This document shows, one piece after another, positions 46,130-57,835 of a stretch of DNA of 64,000 bases; the stretch's first letter is position 1; the number at the start of each line of letters is the position of its first letter. The notes beneath the pieces are model-generated. The model ran no database searches. It had not been told where the DNA came from and saw only the letters and a program-made list of their open reading frames with translations. Source of the DNA: Odiellus spinosus (taxonomy: Eukaryota > Arthropoda > Arachnida > Opiliones > Phalangiidae); the NCBI GenBank assembly GCA_963920705.1, contig OY987237.1, positions 11,562,601 through 11,626,600 on the forward strand, in the 5' to 3' direction. The translations under genes and the position numbers were made by a program.

Positions 46130-46422
46130 TTTGTTTGAAGCTTATAGGCCTAAAGGCGGCCATGATGCGCGAGGGTCGCGGCAGCCACGTACAAGGTCAG
46201 ACGTTAAAAATTTTCGAACGGTATTTCCCGCGCATTATTAGGGCTAGTGCCGCCGCTGCCGAGTTTTCGTGTTCGTTCGCGTAGTGACTTAGTTATTTCA
46301 GAAGAAAATTCTGGTTATTTCTATCGCCATGTGTATCTTTCATCATTCGAGTTGAAAGTTGTGTTTGTGTATCAAGATTGTGCCTCTTTATTGGATGTTG
46401 GATTTAATCGACGAAGAGACGA
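46130..46422 (+). promoter_or_regulatory. CpG-rich promoter and possible first coding exon
   Basis: The block 46130-46290 is CpG-rich against an AT-rich background (GATGCGCGAGGGTCGCGG, GTGCCGCCGCTGCCGAG, TTCGTTCGCG). It is followed by an ATG at 46395 opening MLDLIDEET, which runs into a strong donor (GTGAGT from 46423). This fits a promoter plus a first coding exon of 28 nt with a long first intron. No downstream exon was recognised before the window ends. Confidence 0.35.
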
Positions 46423-48087
46423 GTGAGTAATTTTTTTTTGTTTTGTGGTTTTTGTGACTCACTTTTTGCAGTTTTTTAAATACAAAATTTATTGTTGAAT
46501 GAGAAACTGTTAAGGACTATAATGGGGAAGGGATTAATAGAGGGGTCAGTGTCATAACCTTTTACAGCATTTTTCTCCATTTTAAAGATTTTAAAAGGAT
46601 CATTTGATCGAAATTTATGGCTCCATTAATTTATATCTCCATTGTAAGGAGACTTTAAGTAACATTATATTAAGGATACAGAAATATTTTTAAAGAAATA
46701 ATACTTAAACAGGGACTTGTGAATTTTAAAATTAGCTGTGATTACTAAACAGTATAGGGGGCTTGTAAAATTGAAATCTGGTGCTCCACTACTATACCAA
46801 AGACTAAGAAAAGGTGACGTCACTGTCGAATTTATTGCACACCTGAGTTCATATAAGCCCAGCTTTGATGGGGCAAAGAGTTTGAACTCTTTGAGTTCAG
46901 CTTTGGTAGTGCAAAGAGTTCAAATATTTTGTACACCTGTGTTTGAACTCCTCTGCTATTAATGAACTTTATAGATTGTTTGTATTTTAATTGAATGCTA
47001 CTCGTGCAAATTACAGGATGTTTGTAAATTTTAAGTGGGATTAAGAGTATATGAAAACATATTTAAGATAGAATCCAGAATAGACCAGGGCTATCTTAAA
47101 ATGGCCATGACTTTTCTCTATCACCTGCCTTAATCGCGAGGCGTCCCGTTTCATGTGTTTTTCCCGCCATTTACTACCCCTGGGGGTAGATACAGATTGG
47201 GGATTTTATCGCGCATTAACACGCGAGTGACGTAACATAAGGGGCTACGCCGCTTCGCGTCTTCCTATCTTTCACTCTGTTGAGGTGTAAATCGGCTGAT
47301 AAGTAGTGATTAATTAATCGTATTATTTTATACGGTTTCATTATGATATAAAAACTTACTATGAATTTCTAATTTGAAAATGAATTTGTCAGAGGTTTTG
47401 AACCCTGATAGGGAAGATTACAAAGCAATATAAGACGTAAAAAGCAGACGAGAGAACTACAGCTGCGTGTCAAAGGTTAAAGATTGTTTCCACAACACGC
47501 AAGATGGTGGCGCCTTCCCTTAAAAGTATTCCGAGGGAGGATTTTTTTAAGCTTTGTCCCGATTGGCTAGATTCAAATTCTAGGGGTGGAGGGTGATATG
47601 ACTATTGTTACGCTGTGGTAAGGGACGACTTGTATGGCTCATAGGTACAGTAATCTAGGAGGATGAAAGGGACCTCTGGAGAAGAAAGGAAGTGTTGCAT
47701 GAACGGCATACTGAAATGTGCGTGACATAACTATAGACTGCCACCTAACGGAAAGATTGAGAAACTATATTACTATTTACGTCCAGGTTTTTAAACTGGA
47801 TGAAAATTTAAATTATTCTGGCAGCCAAAATCGAAACGGCAATATCTCCCCATTTTAATTTGAAATACTAAATAGCAGACTAATTTTATTACATATTATA
47901 TATTTCATATATTTCGAGCTTCTTACGCCTCTCATATGATGGCGCTACCTACTATGTCCGTCGATTTTGGCTCGGCCGAGGCAGCCGTAGATTAATCGCG
48001 CAGCTCGTGTTGGGGGAATACAATTTTCTGTTCCAGAGGCACGAGTATTATATTCCTAGCAGTAATCCCCTTCCTATTTTTTTTCTG
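46423..48087. other. Intergenic or intronic stretch
   Basis: No supported gene. A GTTCAAA/TTTGAAC-rich patch lies near 46845-46945, where AAAGAGTTTGAACTCTTTG forms a small palindrome. Otherwise nothing recognised. Confidence 0.4.
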
Positions 48088-48430
48088 CTATCACCTAGGC
48101 ATAAACCAATAGCACCATTAGAAGGAAGACATTCCATAGATTCTTTTAAAATAATAAAATTAACATGAGCCAGTCTTTAAAGATTGTTCCGTCACTGATA
48201 ATTTTTTTTTCAAATATCCAAAAATGACCCCCATCTTGAAAGGGCTGTAACCTTTCTCTACTATCACCTAGGCGCAAACCGATAGCACCATTAGAAAGAA
48301 GGCATTTCCTAGATTAATTTAAAATAATAAAATTGACATGAGCCACTCGTTAAAGATTATTCCGCCACTGATAGAAATCGAGCAAAAATCCAAAAATGAC
48401 CCTTATCTTAAATTGGCCAATATGACGAAT
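48088..48430 (+). repeat. Tandem duplication, two 173-bp units
   Basis: Units start at 48088 and 48261 with CTATCACCTAGGC, and share CATTAGAA, AAAATAATAAAATT and ACATGAGCCA. They differ by scattered substitutions. A partial third unit lies at 48771-48830, just before a family A element. Confidence 0.8.
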
Positions 48431-48848
48431 TCGAAATGTCCATACTCATAAACCAACTTCTAGGGGCTACGCCATTTGTAGTACAAATATAATGATGAAT
48501 TACCGCAATAGATGGTGCGCCTGCCCCTCACTCTATCTCCCGCTCTCGTACCTGTCCACGCATTACACCCGTTGCTATGGGAAACGCGTAGATGGGAGGA
48601 ATTATCGATCCACTAGTTTGTCTCTCTCGTCATAGCGTAGCCAATCAGAATAGGATCAGAATGGGAACTACAATACTGACATCTGTTAAGAGATCGGCGC
48701 ATAAAGAGTGTACTGCAATGGAGGCTGCCCCTGCAAGTTCCTCTTCAATTTCGAATTCGTCTATAGCTATATTAGAAAGAAGACATTCCCTAGAATAATT
48801 TAAAATAATAAAATTGACATGAGCCACTCGCCGAAATTTTATTTGTAG

Positions 48849-49173
48849 CAGAAGCCGATGAAACCCTCCTTTGAAGTCTATTACTCCCTGGTCTTGTCTA
48901 CTCCTCTCTGTATGGGTTAGTTTCAAAAAGCGCGATTCGTACGCCTCCTAACGGTAGATATTTTCGGAGCGGGAGTTCGTCGAGCGAATATCTCTAGCAG
49001 CCTTGGAGTTCGTCAAAAGAACGTCGTCGTTTGGGGAGAGAGAGAATTTCCAATTTTCCGTAGACGGGGGGTATGAAGTAGAACCCCTCCGATCTCGTAA
49101 AATTGTGAATTTTACCCATACAGAGAGGAACATTAGAGTAGTAGACTTCAAAGGAGGGTTTCATCTACTTCTG
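48849..49173. mobile_element. Family A MITE, copy 1, 7-bp TSD
   Basis: Terminal inverted repeats CAGAAGCCGATGAAACCC...; the right end reads ATCTACTTCTG. Flanked by TTTGTAG on both sides (48842-48848 and 49174-49180). 325 bp. The interior contains CGTACGCCTCCTAACGG and AGTTCGTCGAGCGAATATC. No real coding capacity. Confidence 0.9.
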
Positions 49174-50444
49174 TTTGTAGTATTTTCTTCTTTTTAATTG
49201 AATACCAAAATCTGAATTCATTCCACTTTTTTGTCAAATTCAGAGAATTCTCGTATGATTTTATTCTGCGAACAAGTCTTATTTTTAATTATAGAATCGA
49301 TAAAAAAATTGCTTTATTTTCCTCTTCACCCCTTCATTTAAGCTTGATTACTTAAGAAATTTATGTCAAAAGAGACGGACTTGATCGAATATTAGAGAGA
49401 GAGACCTTAGTTATTCCTGAAATAAGAGCTTTTCCATTTTAAAAGCTAGCAAACGCTTCAAAAAATGTAAACCTACATATTGGAAAAAAAATGACGTTCT
49501 GTTTACTCGCTTTTTCAATTAAAGTTCTTGCAGTCTGCGATAATATTAGACTTTGAAAATTAAAGTTTTTAGAAGCGTTCGCAAATATTGTTTTTAAGGA
49601 AAAAATTAGGGTTTGGCCACTAGTCTTTTTAAAGGGCCCTTTTTTTATTAAATTGCGTCAAAAAGTCTCGTGAAACTTTGTTTTACGTTTTCTAAATGAA
49701 ATTATAAGTATAAAACGATTCGATATATATCTTTACGTATACGTATAAACACAGGTAGTTCATGGTTCAAGTTTACAAGGCATGCTGTGGGTTACCATGA
49801 AGTGAGTCCGTTTCTCTCGGTCAGTGGTTTCACCCTAAGTATTCCGAAATTTGTACAGAATGGTAGCGATGCCGAGTAGTTTCTCTGTAGAGTAAACCAC
49901 GCTTTAACTCTTACAAACAAGAAAAGTACCGCCTAAAACATGGCGCCAGCTTTCAGACAGCTCGGGTTTCTTTAGACCAATTTTACCCCCTTACGATTTA
50001 GGAATCACTTAATGTTTAAGACCACTAGTCATTCGCTGGTGGTATGATTATGGCCTTGAAATTATATTTCATTGTAAAAACTATGTACACTCGCTAGTAA
50101 TCCCTGCTTCTCTAAATTGGTTGCATTCTCCCTTTAAACGAGCTTTCTTAAAATTCCATTTGATTTCGACGATCGGAAAAATTGGTGACAGCGTAACTTT
50201 AACCCAAAAACGCCGTTTTAAATTAGAGTTGCTCTTCAATCTTAGAATGTTTTTATTTTTATTTCGATAGAAATTCCTAGTTTTTAGCAATGGGTAAATG
50301 TTATTCTAAAACATTTATTTGACCCTAGAGATGTATTTTATCGTTACTTCTCAGATACCAATTTAAAATCCCAATTCTTGGGGGCGCTCATGTTTGTTAA
50401 ACCTCTTGTATAAGCGTACCAATTTAGCAAGATTTTGAAAATAT

Positions 50445-50780
50445 CAGAAGCCGATGAAACCCTCCTTTGAAGTTTATTACTCCCTGGTCTTGTCTACCCC
50501 TCTCTGTATGGGTTAGTTTCAAAAAGCGCGATTCGTACGCCTCCCAACGGTAGATATTTTCGAAGCGGGAGTTCGTCGAGCGAATATCTCTAGCGGCCTT
50601 GAAGTTCGTCAAAAAACGTCGTCGTTTGTGGAGAGAGAGAATTTCCAATTTTCCGTAGATAGGGGGTATGAAGTAGGACCCCTCCGATCTCGTAAAATTG
50701 GGAATTTTATCCATACGGAGAGGAGCGCTATATCGAACATAAGAGTAGTAGACTTCAAAGGAGGGTTTCATCTACTTCTG
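50445..50780. mobile_element. Family A MITE, copy 2
   Basis: 336 bp, same ends and interior as copy 1. No matching target-site duplication (flanks AAAATAT and CTTTTAG), so the junctions have diverged or recombined. Confidence 0.85.
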
Positions 50781-51137
50781 CTTTTAGTCAAATTAGGTGC
50801 GAACGTGACCATCTCGTACAATCTAATTATTCGTGTCCTGAAAGAAATGATGCCAATTTGTCAAGAACTTTCGTATATTTGTAATTTAAACGTTAATTTG
50901 AAATGTTTAGAGGTTTGTGAACTTGTAATGGAACAATGAACCCTCTCAAAAAGAAAATAATAAAGTACCAAAGGTTATAAGTTAAAGACTCTTCTTGCCA
51001 TTGTTACTCAAGTACTTCTGGTCCGATTACTATGGTTTTAATTTTAATAGCCGTAGGCTGAAGTAGGCTATAGCATACAGATCTGAAGCCACAAAAATAT
51101 TTTTAAAGGAGATAGGGCAACAATATTATTTTTATTT

Positions 51138-51290
51138 ATCTAATGAGTTGGAAGCTCCGCCCTTGACCTGTAACTTCGTGAAACAGCTCTCAGTTGCCTT
51201 GAATAATGCAATCTATAATTATCTAATGAGTTTGAAGCTCCGCACTTAACCGGTAACTTCGTGAAATAGCTGTTTCCTTGAAGAATGCAA
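51138..51290 (+). repeat. Tandem duplication, 83-bp period
   Basis: Units starting at 51138 and 51221 both read ATCTAATGAGTT, GAAGCTCCGC, GGTAACTTCGTGAAA or close variants, and TTGAA(G/T)AATGCAA. About 1.8 copies. Confidence 0.75.
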
Positions 51291-52016
51291 GTAACTATTG
51301 AATTACCTTAGCCTAGAAAATTAGCTTCAAGAGAAAATAGAAACACCAGAGTGCTCTGTTGGTTTTTTAGAATGGTGAGCAAGCGTATAACAGACGAATT
51401 TTTGCTAGAAAGTATGAGGAGGTAATAATGCCTCGTATGAAGTTAAACGTTCTTATGTGCTTAAATGCGTTCTTGGCTGTATCGATTATTTGAGCTTCTT
51501 TTTGTCGTTTTGAAAATGGAAACCAAAAACATTATTCTTTTTTATCCTTATTTACAAATAGTTTTGTTGCAAAAAAATTAGATTAACCCTTTAAAACGAA
51601 TTACTTCTTGGAAATTCAAGGGTTTGGAGAACTTTAAACATTTTCGGGGAAACACTTTGTAATTGTTTAATCAATTATACTTCGTTAGTTTCAATTTTGA
51701 AAGAAATAGATGGGATTGTTGAGAGCATAAACCCTAAATTAAGAGTAATGGCATACTATTAATAGTATCGCGAAATTTTCTTAGTTTTTGCTAAAACATT
51801 ATTTTGCATTAGAGGAAATATGGAATTTTAAAGGATAAGGCTTAAAAGGATAAAGGGAGAGTGAAATGGAAAATAAAGTGAATTTTGTAAAACAATTTCC
51901 CCAAAGAATGACCTCAAATTTTGACATTAAATTGAAAGAAATACTTTCGACTAATTAAAAAAAGTACCTTCTTTGACTTGATAAAATCCCATAGACAGTT
52001 GCTGTGGTACACACTA

Positions 52017-52288
52017 TCAAGAAGGATCAGACAAGGAGAGGAAAAGTGCGTCGGCCTAAACTCCCACTCTGGGAGAACGGGGGTAGAAATGTTTCGTGGT
52101 AAAATGTTGTCACGTGGGTAAAACGGATCCTTTATCAGCTTCGTAGTAGCCAACGACGCTAGTGACCACCTGACAACAGTTTACCTGGAGAATTTCCTAT
52201 CCCCCTTTCCACCCGAGTGGGAGGTTGGCTCTTCTCTCTCTAACTCAACGCAGCCCTACTTTTCCTCTCCTTGTCTGATCCTTCTTGA
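52017..52288. mobile_element. MITE with 31-bp perfect ends and 5-bp TSD
   Basis: The 31-bp terminal repeats 52017-52047 and 52258-52288 (TCAAGAAGGATCAGACAAGG...) are exact reverse complements. The 5-bp direct repeat CACTA flanks them (52012-52016 and 52289-52293). 272 bp, no coding capacity. Superfamily not assigned. Confidence 0.85.
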
Positions 52289-53183
52289 CACTAAATTGTG
52301 CGCGCGAAAATAATTAAACTCAAGATTTAGCACGATTCAAAGAGTACCATAATGATGACGTAGAATTGCGGGGATACATGAAGATTATAGCTTTACAAGT
52401 GTTGCCAACTAAAGCTGGAATTGAGTAGAATATGTTGAGTTGAATCTAAATACGTAGCTTAGCTTTGAACGTGTTGAAAATAATCAATACGAAATAACCG
52501 GAACCCATTTCACCTGGCATTAGCCAATAGCAATTTGAAAGGGTCGAATCGCCTTCTATTTTGGGGACAGGTTTGAACGACTAATTGAGCTCGTTCTTTT
52601 CCCCCTCTCCACCGTCTCGATCTATACAGTCTTAAGAACTGCCCTTACGACTATTTTCTTTATTTATTGCTTGGCGGTTTCGCATTTGATGAAATTGTCC
52701 TAACGTTCATTTCGAAAGACCTTGGCATTTGTCGCGAACTTGGCACGCTCATTTGATTGTCCGTAATTTGTTTTATCCATTTCCATTAAGGCAGTCTTCC
52801 CACTAGTCGCTATTTCTTTCTTGGGTCACTAAACCATCCTAAAACTACGATTTGGGTACTAAATTGATCTATATTACTATATAATTCAAAGTCTGGAAGG
52901 TTTTTGAAAAACTTCTCATCAATTGTAAATTATTTTGATTTTAGCCATGGCTAAAAAAGTTTTCAATTCTATATTTCCTATGTCCAGTCCATCTCTAAAA
53001 AGGCGCCACCTCTTTCAAATGACTCGGATTCCTTTATTAAGTTTGCTGGAATGATATATTTGTTGTTTATTTTGGCTCAGTTCGTACTTATTTTTGAAAG
53101 TTTTGGTCACTAGTTTAACCTATTATTGCTTGGATAGGTCACCAATTTCTTTTTATTTCGAGGCCTTTTGGGTCAGACCCTTG

Positions 53184-53260
53184 ATTAAAGGGAGAATGCA
53201 ACCTAATAACAAGTGATTTTTTTTTATCGATTCCTTATCGTTTAAATAGGCCTAATAGAC
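53184..53260 (+). repeat. Partial element Z end
   Basis: GATTAAAGGGAGAATGCAACC, then TTTTATCGATTCC and GTTTAAATAGGCCTAAT, match the terminal arm of the element at 21420-21849. Only one arm is visible. Confidence 0.65.
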
Positions 53261-53445
53261 CAGCTTCAAATGGGAAGTTGAAATTTACACGTAGGCCGAT
53301 TAACAAAGCGTTAAATAATGCCAGCCTAATAATTTATTATAGGAACTTGTAATGGCAATGATATAACTTCCCCCATATTTTCATATTGGTACGGAGCCTT
53401 TTTCCAAAACCTGATTTTGACCCTCAAAAATTGTTTTACTTATAA

Positions 53446-53735
53446 AGCTACGGTCACGCTAGCATTTCTAATCGATTTGAAACGGTAAAATCAAACCGAT
53501 ATTCAGATCGCCAGGAATCGTTTTAATCGTCACGCGTTCACGCAACATCATTATAAATCGATGTATCGTATCTTCATCTATTGGTTGTTGAAACCGAATC
53601 GGTATGAAACTGGCTCCCGAAGCAGTTTCGAGAAATCGAATCGATTCGAGAAAAGACGGTTTCCCGTTCACACGACTCCAACGAAACGTTCTGAAACGGT
53701 TTAAATCGATTCCAAGGCCTAGTATGAACGTTGCT
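53446..53735 (-). mobile_element. M1 family MITE, copy d
   Basis: Complete reverse-oriented copy, 290 bp, from AGCTACGGTCACGCTAG to CTAGTATGAACGTTGCT. The TAAAGC and GCTTTA outer bases are symmetric, so the exact element boundary and target-site duplication are ambiguous. Confidence 0.8.
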
Positions 53736-53921
53736 TTATAACATCACGTTGTGGTAGACCGTAGAGCCGAGTGTGAATACAAATATATAGTTAGACCATT
53801 ATGTAAAGAATGCACTCGTACGTAATATTGAATTATTTTCTTTTAATTGTTTACACGTAGTTTTTTTTATTATTTAAAGTTTTGTTGATAGCCAAATTTC
53901 ATTCATTATTTTATTATACAT

Positions 53922-54398
53922 TTATTGGCCGTCAATTTCGTTTCTGGACAATTTCCCGTCGAGGTTCGTATCGAGTTTAAGGAATTCGGCTTCAATGTGA
54001 AGGCTTCTTAAGTTCCTCCCCGTGTTAACCGACCAACCGTGTACCTCTTCCAGATTCAAATGACCATCACCGTTTTTGTCGTGAGAGCCAATTAGTTCGT
54101 CCAAGTGTTTTTTTGTTTTCTCCGCTTGGTCGACGTTTTTTGAATTTTCAATCAGGGTAACGTTGCTCTCCAATGACCTCGCGAAGCATTGAAAACAGCC
54201 CTTGCCCGTTCTGCATTCGCAATTGCAACAAAATACGTTGCAACTTGCATGTCCACAACACGGAGTAGTAGGGGTGCAATCGTCGCATATAGGATATGGG
54301 CAAATACTTGAACAACAGGCATTCTCTACTTCGGCTGGGAAAAACACCGATACGCCTATTATTAGCAGCGCAGCCACAGTTATACTCTTCATGGCCAT
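53922..54398 (-). CDS. Secreted cysteine-rich protein with two EF-hands, 158 aa
   Basis: Not recognised as a named family. A single coding exon on the minus strand; an acceptor (TTTCTAG, exon from 54412) lies 14 nt before the ATG. An in-frame second ATG two codons later (M3) is an alternative start. Residues 1 to about 27 form a signal peptide (core ITVAALLIIGVSVFF, then PAEVENA). The next 43 residues contain 14 cysteines (CCSSICPYPICDDC, PCCGHASC, CCNCECRTGKGC). The C-terminal half has two canonical EF-hand loops, DKNGDGHLNLEE and DTNLDGKLSRNE, with all calcium ligands in place. A possible N-glycosylation site (NVTL) lies between. It is probably extracellular and calcium-binding. A TATA box and a 5' UTR exon are visible upstream (55175-55251), and AATAAA signals overlap and follow the stop (53926-53921 and 53915-53910 on the minus strand). 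Confidence 0.82.
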   Translation of the reverse strand: MAMKSITVAALLIIGVSVFFPAEVENACCSSICPYPICDDCTPTTPCCGHASCNVFCCNCECRTGKGCFQCFARSLESNVTLIENSKNVDQAEKTKKHLDELIGSHDKNGDGHLNLEEVHGWSVNTGRNLRSLHIEAEFLKLDTNLDGKLSRNEIDGQ

Positions 54399-55174
54399 GT
54401 GAACGTTGCTCTCTAGAAATTAATTATGAAAAAAAAAGGGAGATTGAACTTCACAGTTTAACTAATTTCCTTTATTCCCCCCTGCTTTTGATATATATAA
54501 ACCTCTTCAATTGTCAGTAGTTTCTGGAGTATGAAAGTTATTGGGAGTTGTATAACCAGGAATTCATACATAATTGGACATAATATTCGAAAGAGTTCCT
54601 CACCTCAACAACAAACAAAATTTTATTATAAATACGCTATTGGCTAGCTTTCTTGAACTGACGTTGCTCTTGGGAGAATAAAAACATTTTGTTGTGCTGG
54701 TTAAGGGACTCTGTTTCCCCCTTAGAACTATAAGCCCTCCTTCTCATTCTTCATCCCCTCTCATAGAAGAGATTAATGGGACTGTTAAGCTCAGTAACTA
54801 ATTCCTGGTATAATCCCATGTAGATTTAGATAACAGTTGTCTTATAAACTACCATTTTTCATTCATTTCCCTTGTTTTTTTTTTTGTTTTTTTTTTAACC
54901 CTTTACTTTTCTTCATTGCAAATTGTCGACAATTTACTCGTTTTCAACGATAATTTCGTAAATTCAATTAATACTTCAAATTATTTTTATTATTTTAGAT
55001 AAATAATCTAGTTGTTCCCGAAGAATTATCTAACTGTTTATAAAGTTTAAAGCGGTTTAACTTCGTTCAATTAGTTTTCTAGCCAAAAATCTTTGCCATA
55101 TGCGTCTTATTACACTCTTGGAGACTCACAAAAAATTCAATGTCTACTAAAAAGAAACAGAAAATTGTACTTAC

Positions 55175-55251
55175 GTCGTTGGACACTATATAGTTTCTGG
55201 AAGAGGTTGGAAAGTTGTAGTTTAACTTTGGTATCCTACCCTTTTTATATA
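55175..55251 (-). promoter_or_regulatory. TATA promoter and 5' UTR exon of the cysteine-rich EF-hand gene
   Basis: On the minus strand a strong TATA box (TATATAAAAAG, 55251-55241) is followed about 30 nt on by a likely start near 55215. The non-coding exon ends at 55175 with donor GTAAGT, matching the acceptor before 54412. The intron would be about 760 bp. The strong TATA box suggests regulated, tissue-specific expression. Confidence 0.7.
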
Positions 55252-56195
55252 CTTCTGTAAACTTTGAGTGTTTGACAGCTGGTTTATCTGATTTTTACTA
55301 AAGTTTGAAGGTTGGTTAATTGTTTTTCGCGCATTTGAAAAGAAACTGTAATCATGTTTCGAAATAGGATTGGTATCCTTTTGAAGTGGCGTCGGCGCTA
55401 GACAAAACAACCTTTATAATGGTACACGATGCTTGCCTAGAAATATAGAAATGCACAATGAATCTATCATAGTTAAACATATCTTGAAACACGGGAAAGT
55501 GTCGAACTTATATCTACTATGTTACTTTATACTTTTGTCCGCCATGTAATAATTTCTAATAAGCCGCTATTATCACTCCTAATATATCAATTATCGCTAC
55601 ACAAAGTGGTAATTAATGGCAGTCAGTTCAAAAATATAGTCACGCAAATTTATTACGTTATCACTTCCCCATATCTTCATACGGGTACGGGGGCCTTGTT
55701 TCGCAACCTGAATTTTGACTCTCAAAAATTGTTTTACTTATAATCTAAAGGCGCGTTTTCAATCAACATTCAAAAATGGTTACTTTAAAAGCTTACAATG
55801 AGCTTTAAAGAATATGTTAGTTATATTTTAGTGAGACTCGGACTAGTCCTTTATTAAGGAGCTCGAAATAACATTTCAATCGTTAACTCTTGGCCATCTT
55901 ATAAATCTGACTTTAGCTTTAGATAATCACTCGAAGTTCTTTTCGTGGTTAAAGCGAATCACCGAGAAAAGTGAAATCGCGCTTTGAATATTTAATAAAA
56001 TCTAAAACTATTTTTAGAAGATCTCTTTACTTATCTTCTCTTTCCTCTTTCCTCATTTTTAGCCTAGTTCGCATCAGAAAGACCAGAAACTATACGTAGT
56101 ATTCAGTAAACAGGGTTCATACAAAGTATTGGCGTTCTTTAATTTTTCAAATAAGGTTTATCTAAGATTACTAAAAAGTATCACTTCTAATCATG
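55252..56195. other. Intergenic stretch
   Basis: No supported gene or clear element. The text near 55655-55740 (CACTTCCCCATATCTTCAT, GGGTACGG, CTCAAAAATTGTTTTACTTATA) resembles 53365-53445, just left of M1 copy d, so the two flanks share an older repeat. Confidence 0.4.
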
Positions 56196-56207
56196 AGTCT
56201 ATATCAC

Positions 56208-56523
56208 CAAGAATCCATTCAGGTTCCATAAGAATATGGGAGCATAGCTTTAGCCTTTGGTACCATCCTCCCAAACTTTGTAACAAAAGTTCGTCCGCAA
56301 TTTTCCCAACATTCGTACTCTTAGATCTTTTTTCGGTCGGCTCCATTTTTATTACCCAAAATATTATGTCAAGGTCGTTAGTGGCGCGGGTTAATAATAG
56401 ATGTCAGGAGCGATTTACTTGAAAAATCGATTCGAAGCAGACGAACTTTTGCTACAAAGTTTGGGAGGATGGTTATTGAATCGCGGCCCTTCCATATTCT
56501 TATGGAACCTGAATGGATTCTTG
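56208..56523. mobile_element. Family B MITE, copy 1, 7-bp TSD
   Basis: 316 bp. Inverted ends CAAGAATCCATTCAGGTTCC. Flanked by ATATCAC at 56201-56207 and 56524-56530. The interior includes AGCGATTTACTTG and AAAATCGATTCGAAGC. Confidence 0.9.
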
Positions 56524-56862
56524 ATATCACTTTATACCATGAAAGTAAACAACGCCACGTAGCTTAATACTATCAGCAAAGGTCCGGGTAAATGTACCGA
56601 CAGATTCTGATTCGTGATACTCTAGCGGCCGCAATCGGTACTGTAAATAGTGAAATCGGAAGCGCCACTATGCGAAGAAAATTTTGAGCTGTGGGAAGAC
56701 AATATATAGCCAAGCGTGGCCCGCCTAAATTTCGTCCCTCTATCAAGACTCAAAATATCGAGGAAGAGTCCAAATCACTCGAGCCAGACAGGGGTGATGA
56801 CTTTCTTGGCTATTTTTGAAGTAATGGGCTATGGCGTAAAGCTGGATCTTTGCTGATAGTAT

Positions 56863-57198
56863 CAGAAGCCGATGAAACCCTCCTTGGAAGTCTATTACTC
56901 CCGGGTTTTGTCTACCCTTCTCTGTATGGGTTAGTTTCAAAAAGCGCGATTCGTACGCCTCCTAAACGGTAGATATTTTCGGAGCGAGAGTTCGTCGAGC
57001 GAATATATCTAGCAGCCTTGGAGTTCGTCAAAAAACGTCGTCGTTTGTGGAGAGAGAGAATTTCCAATTTTCTGTAGACGGGGGTATGAAGTAGGACCCC
57101 TCCGATCTCGTAAAATTGCGAATTTTACCCATACAGAGAGGAGCGCTGTATGGAACATTAGAGTAGTAGACTTCAAAGGAGGGTTTCATCGGCTTCTG
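56863..57198. mobile_element. Family A MITE, copy 3, 7-bp TSD
   Basis: 336 bp with CAGAAGCCGATGAAACC and its complement at the ends. Flanked by ATAGTAT at 56856-56862 and 57199-57205. Nested in the right arm of element X. Confidence 0.92.
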
Positions 57199-57835
57199 AT
57201 AGTATTAAGTTACTGGGCGTTGTTTACTTTTATGGAATACAGTGATAGACTTTTGCTTCTAATCAGGAGTCAATGGATCATTGCGAAACTTTTAGTTTTT
57301 TTATAATGTGAACTCATCTTTCCCAAAAGCGAGCGTTTTTATTAGGCGCGTCTGTTATTCTTGCCTTCCAACCCCTACTCATTTTTCTTATATTTTCAAA
57401 AGCAGTCATTTCGTATTAAATTTCAAACACGCGAATTTCGAATCAAGTTTTTCTTAGCATAAAACCTATCGTATCTTAATCATTTAATAAGTTAACACCA
57501 TCATCCCCATATTAACCCTTTCCTCACCATTTTAGCTGATATTTTTAGACAGTTTTAGTTCACATTTCGCTTCTTTAATATCGTAGAATAAAATCCCATT
57601 ATGTTTTTAATCAATTCTGTATCCGAAAGTTACATTTATGATTTTTTTTTATTAAGTAGATGAAAAAGTACCCTGCATTGCAGTTATAATTCGAATCGCT
57701 TATATTGTACACGTTTTAGGGCGCCTTTAAGTTAAGTCGGTTATAGTTAATCATCGTTAATTATAGCCCAGAAATAAACTACGTCATATATTGTGGAAAA
57801 AAAGTACCCATTTGTCATTTTTATTTTGAAGTTTC

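Larger units (their letters stand above)
56196..57250. mobile_element. Composite foldback element X with two nested MITEs
   Basis: The left arm has GTCTATATCAC then, after family B copy 1, TTTATACCATGAAAGTAAAC. The right arm, reversed, has GTCTATCACTG and CCATAAAAGTAAACAACGCC. Family B is inserted in the left arm (56208-56523) and family A in the right arm (56863-57198), each with its own 7-bp duplication. A partial relative lies at 22680-22885. The outer boundaries are approximate. Confidence 0.65.

Noticed and set aside
48592..50939. Open frames of 60-115 codons in the 48.6-50.9 kb region
   Set aside because: They coincide with family A MITE copies and tandem repeats; similar frames recur in each copy because the repeat is conserved, and no start, splice or domain context supports them.
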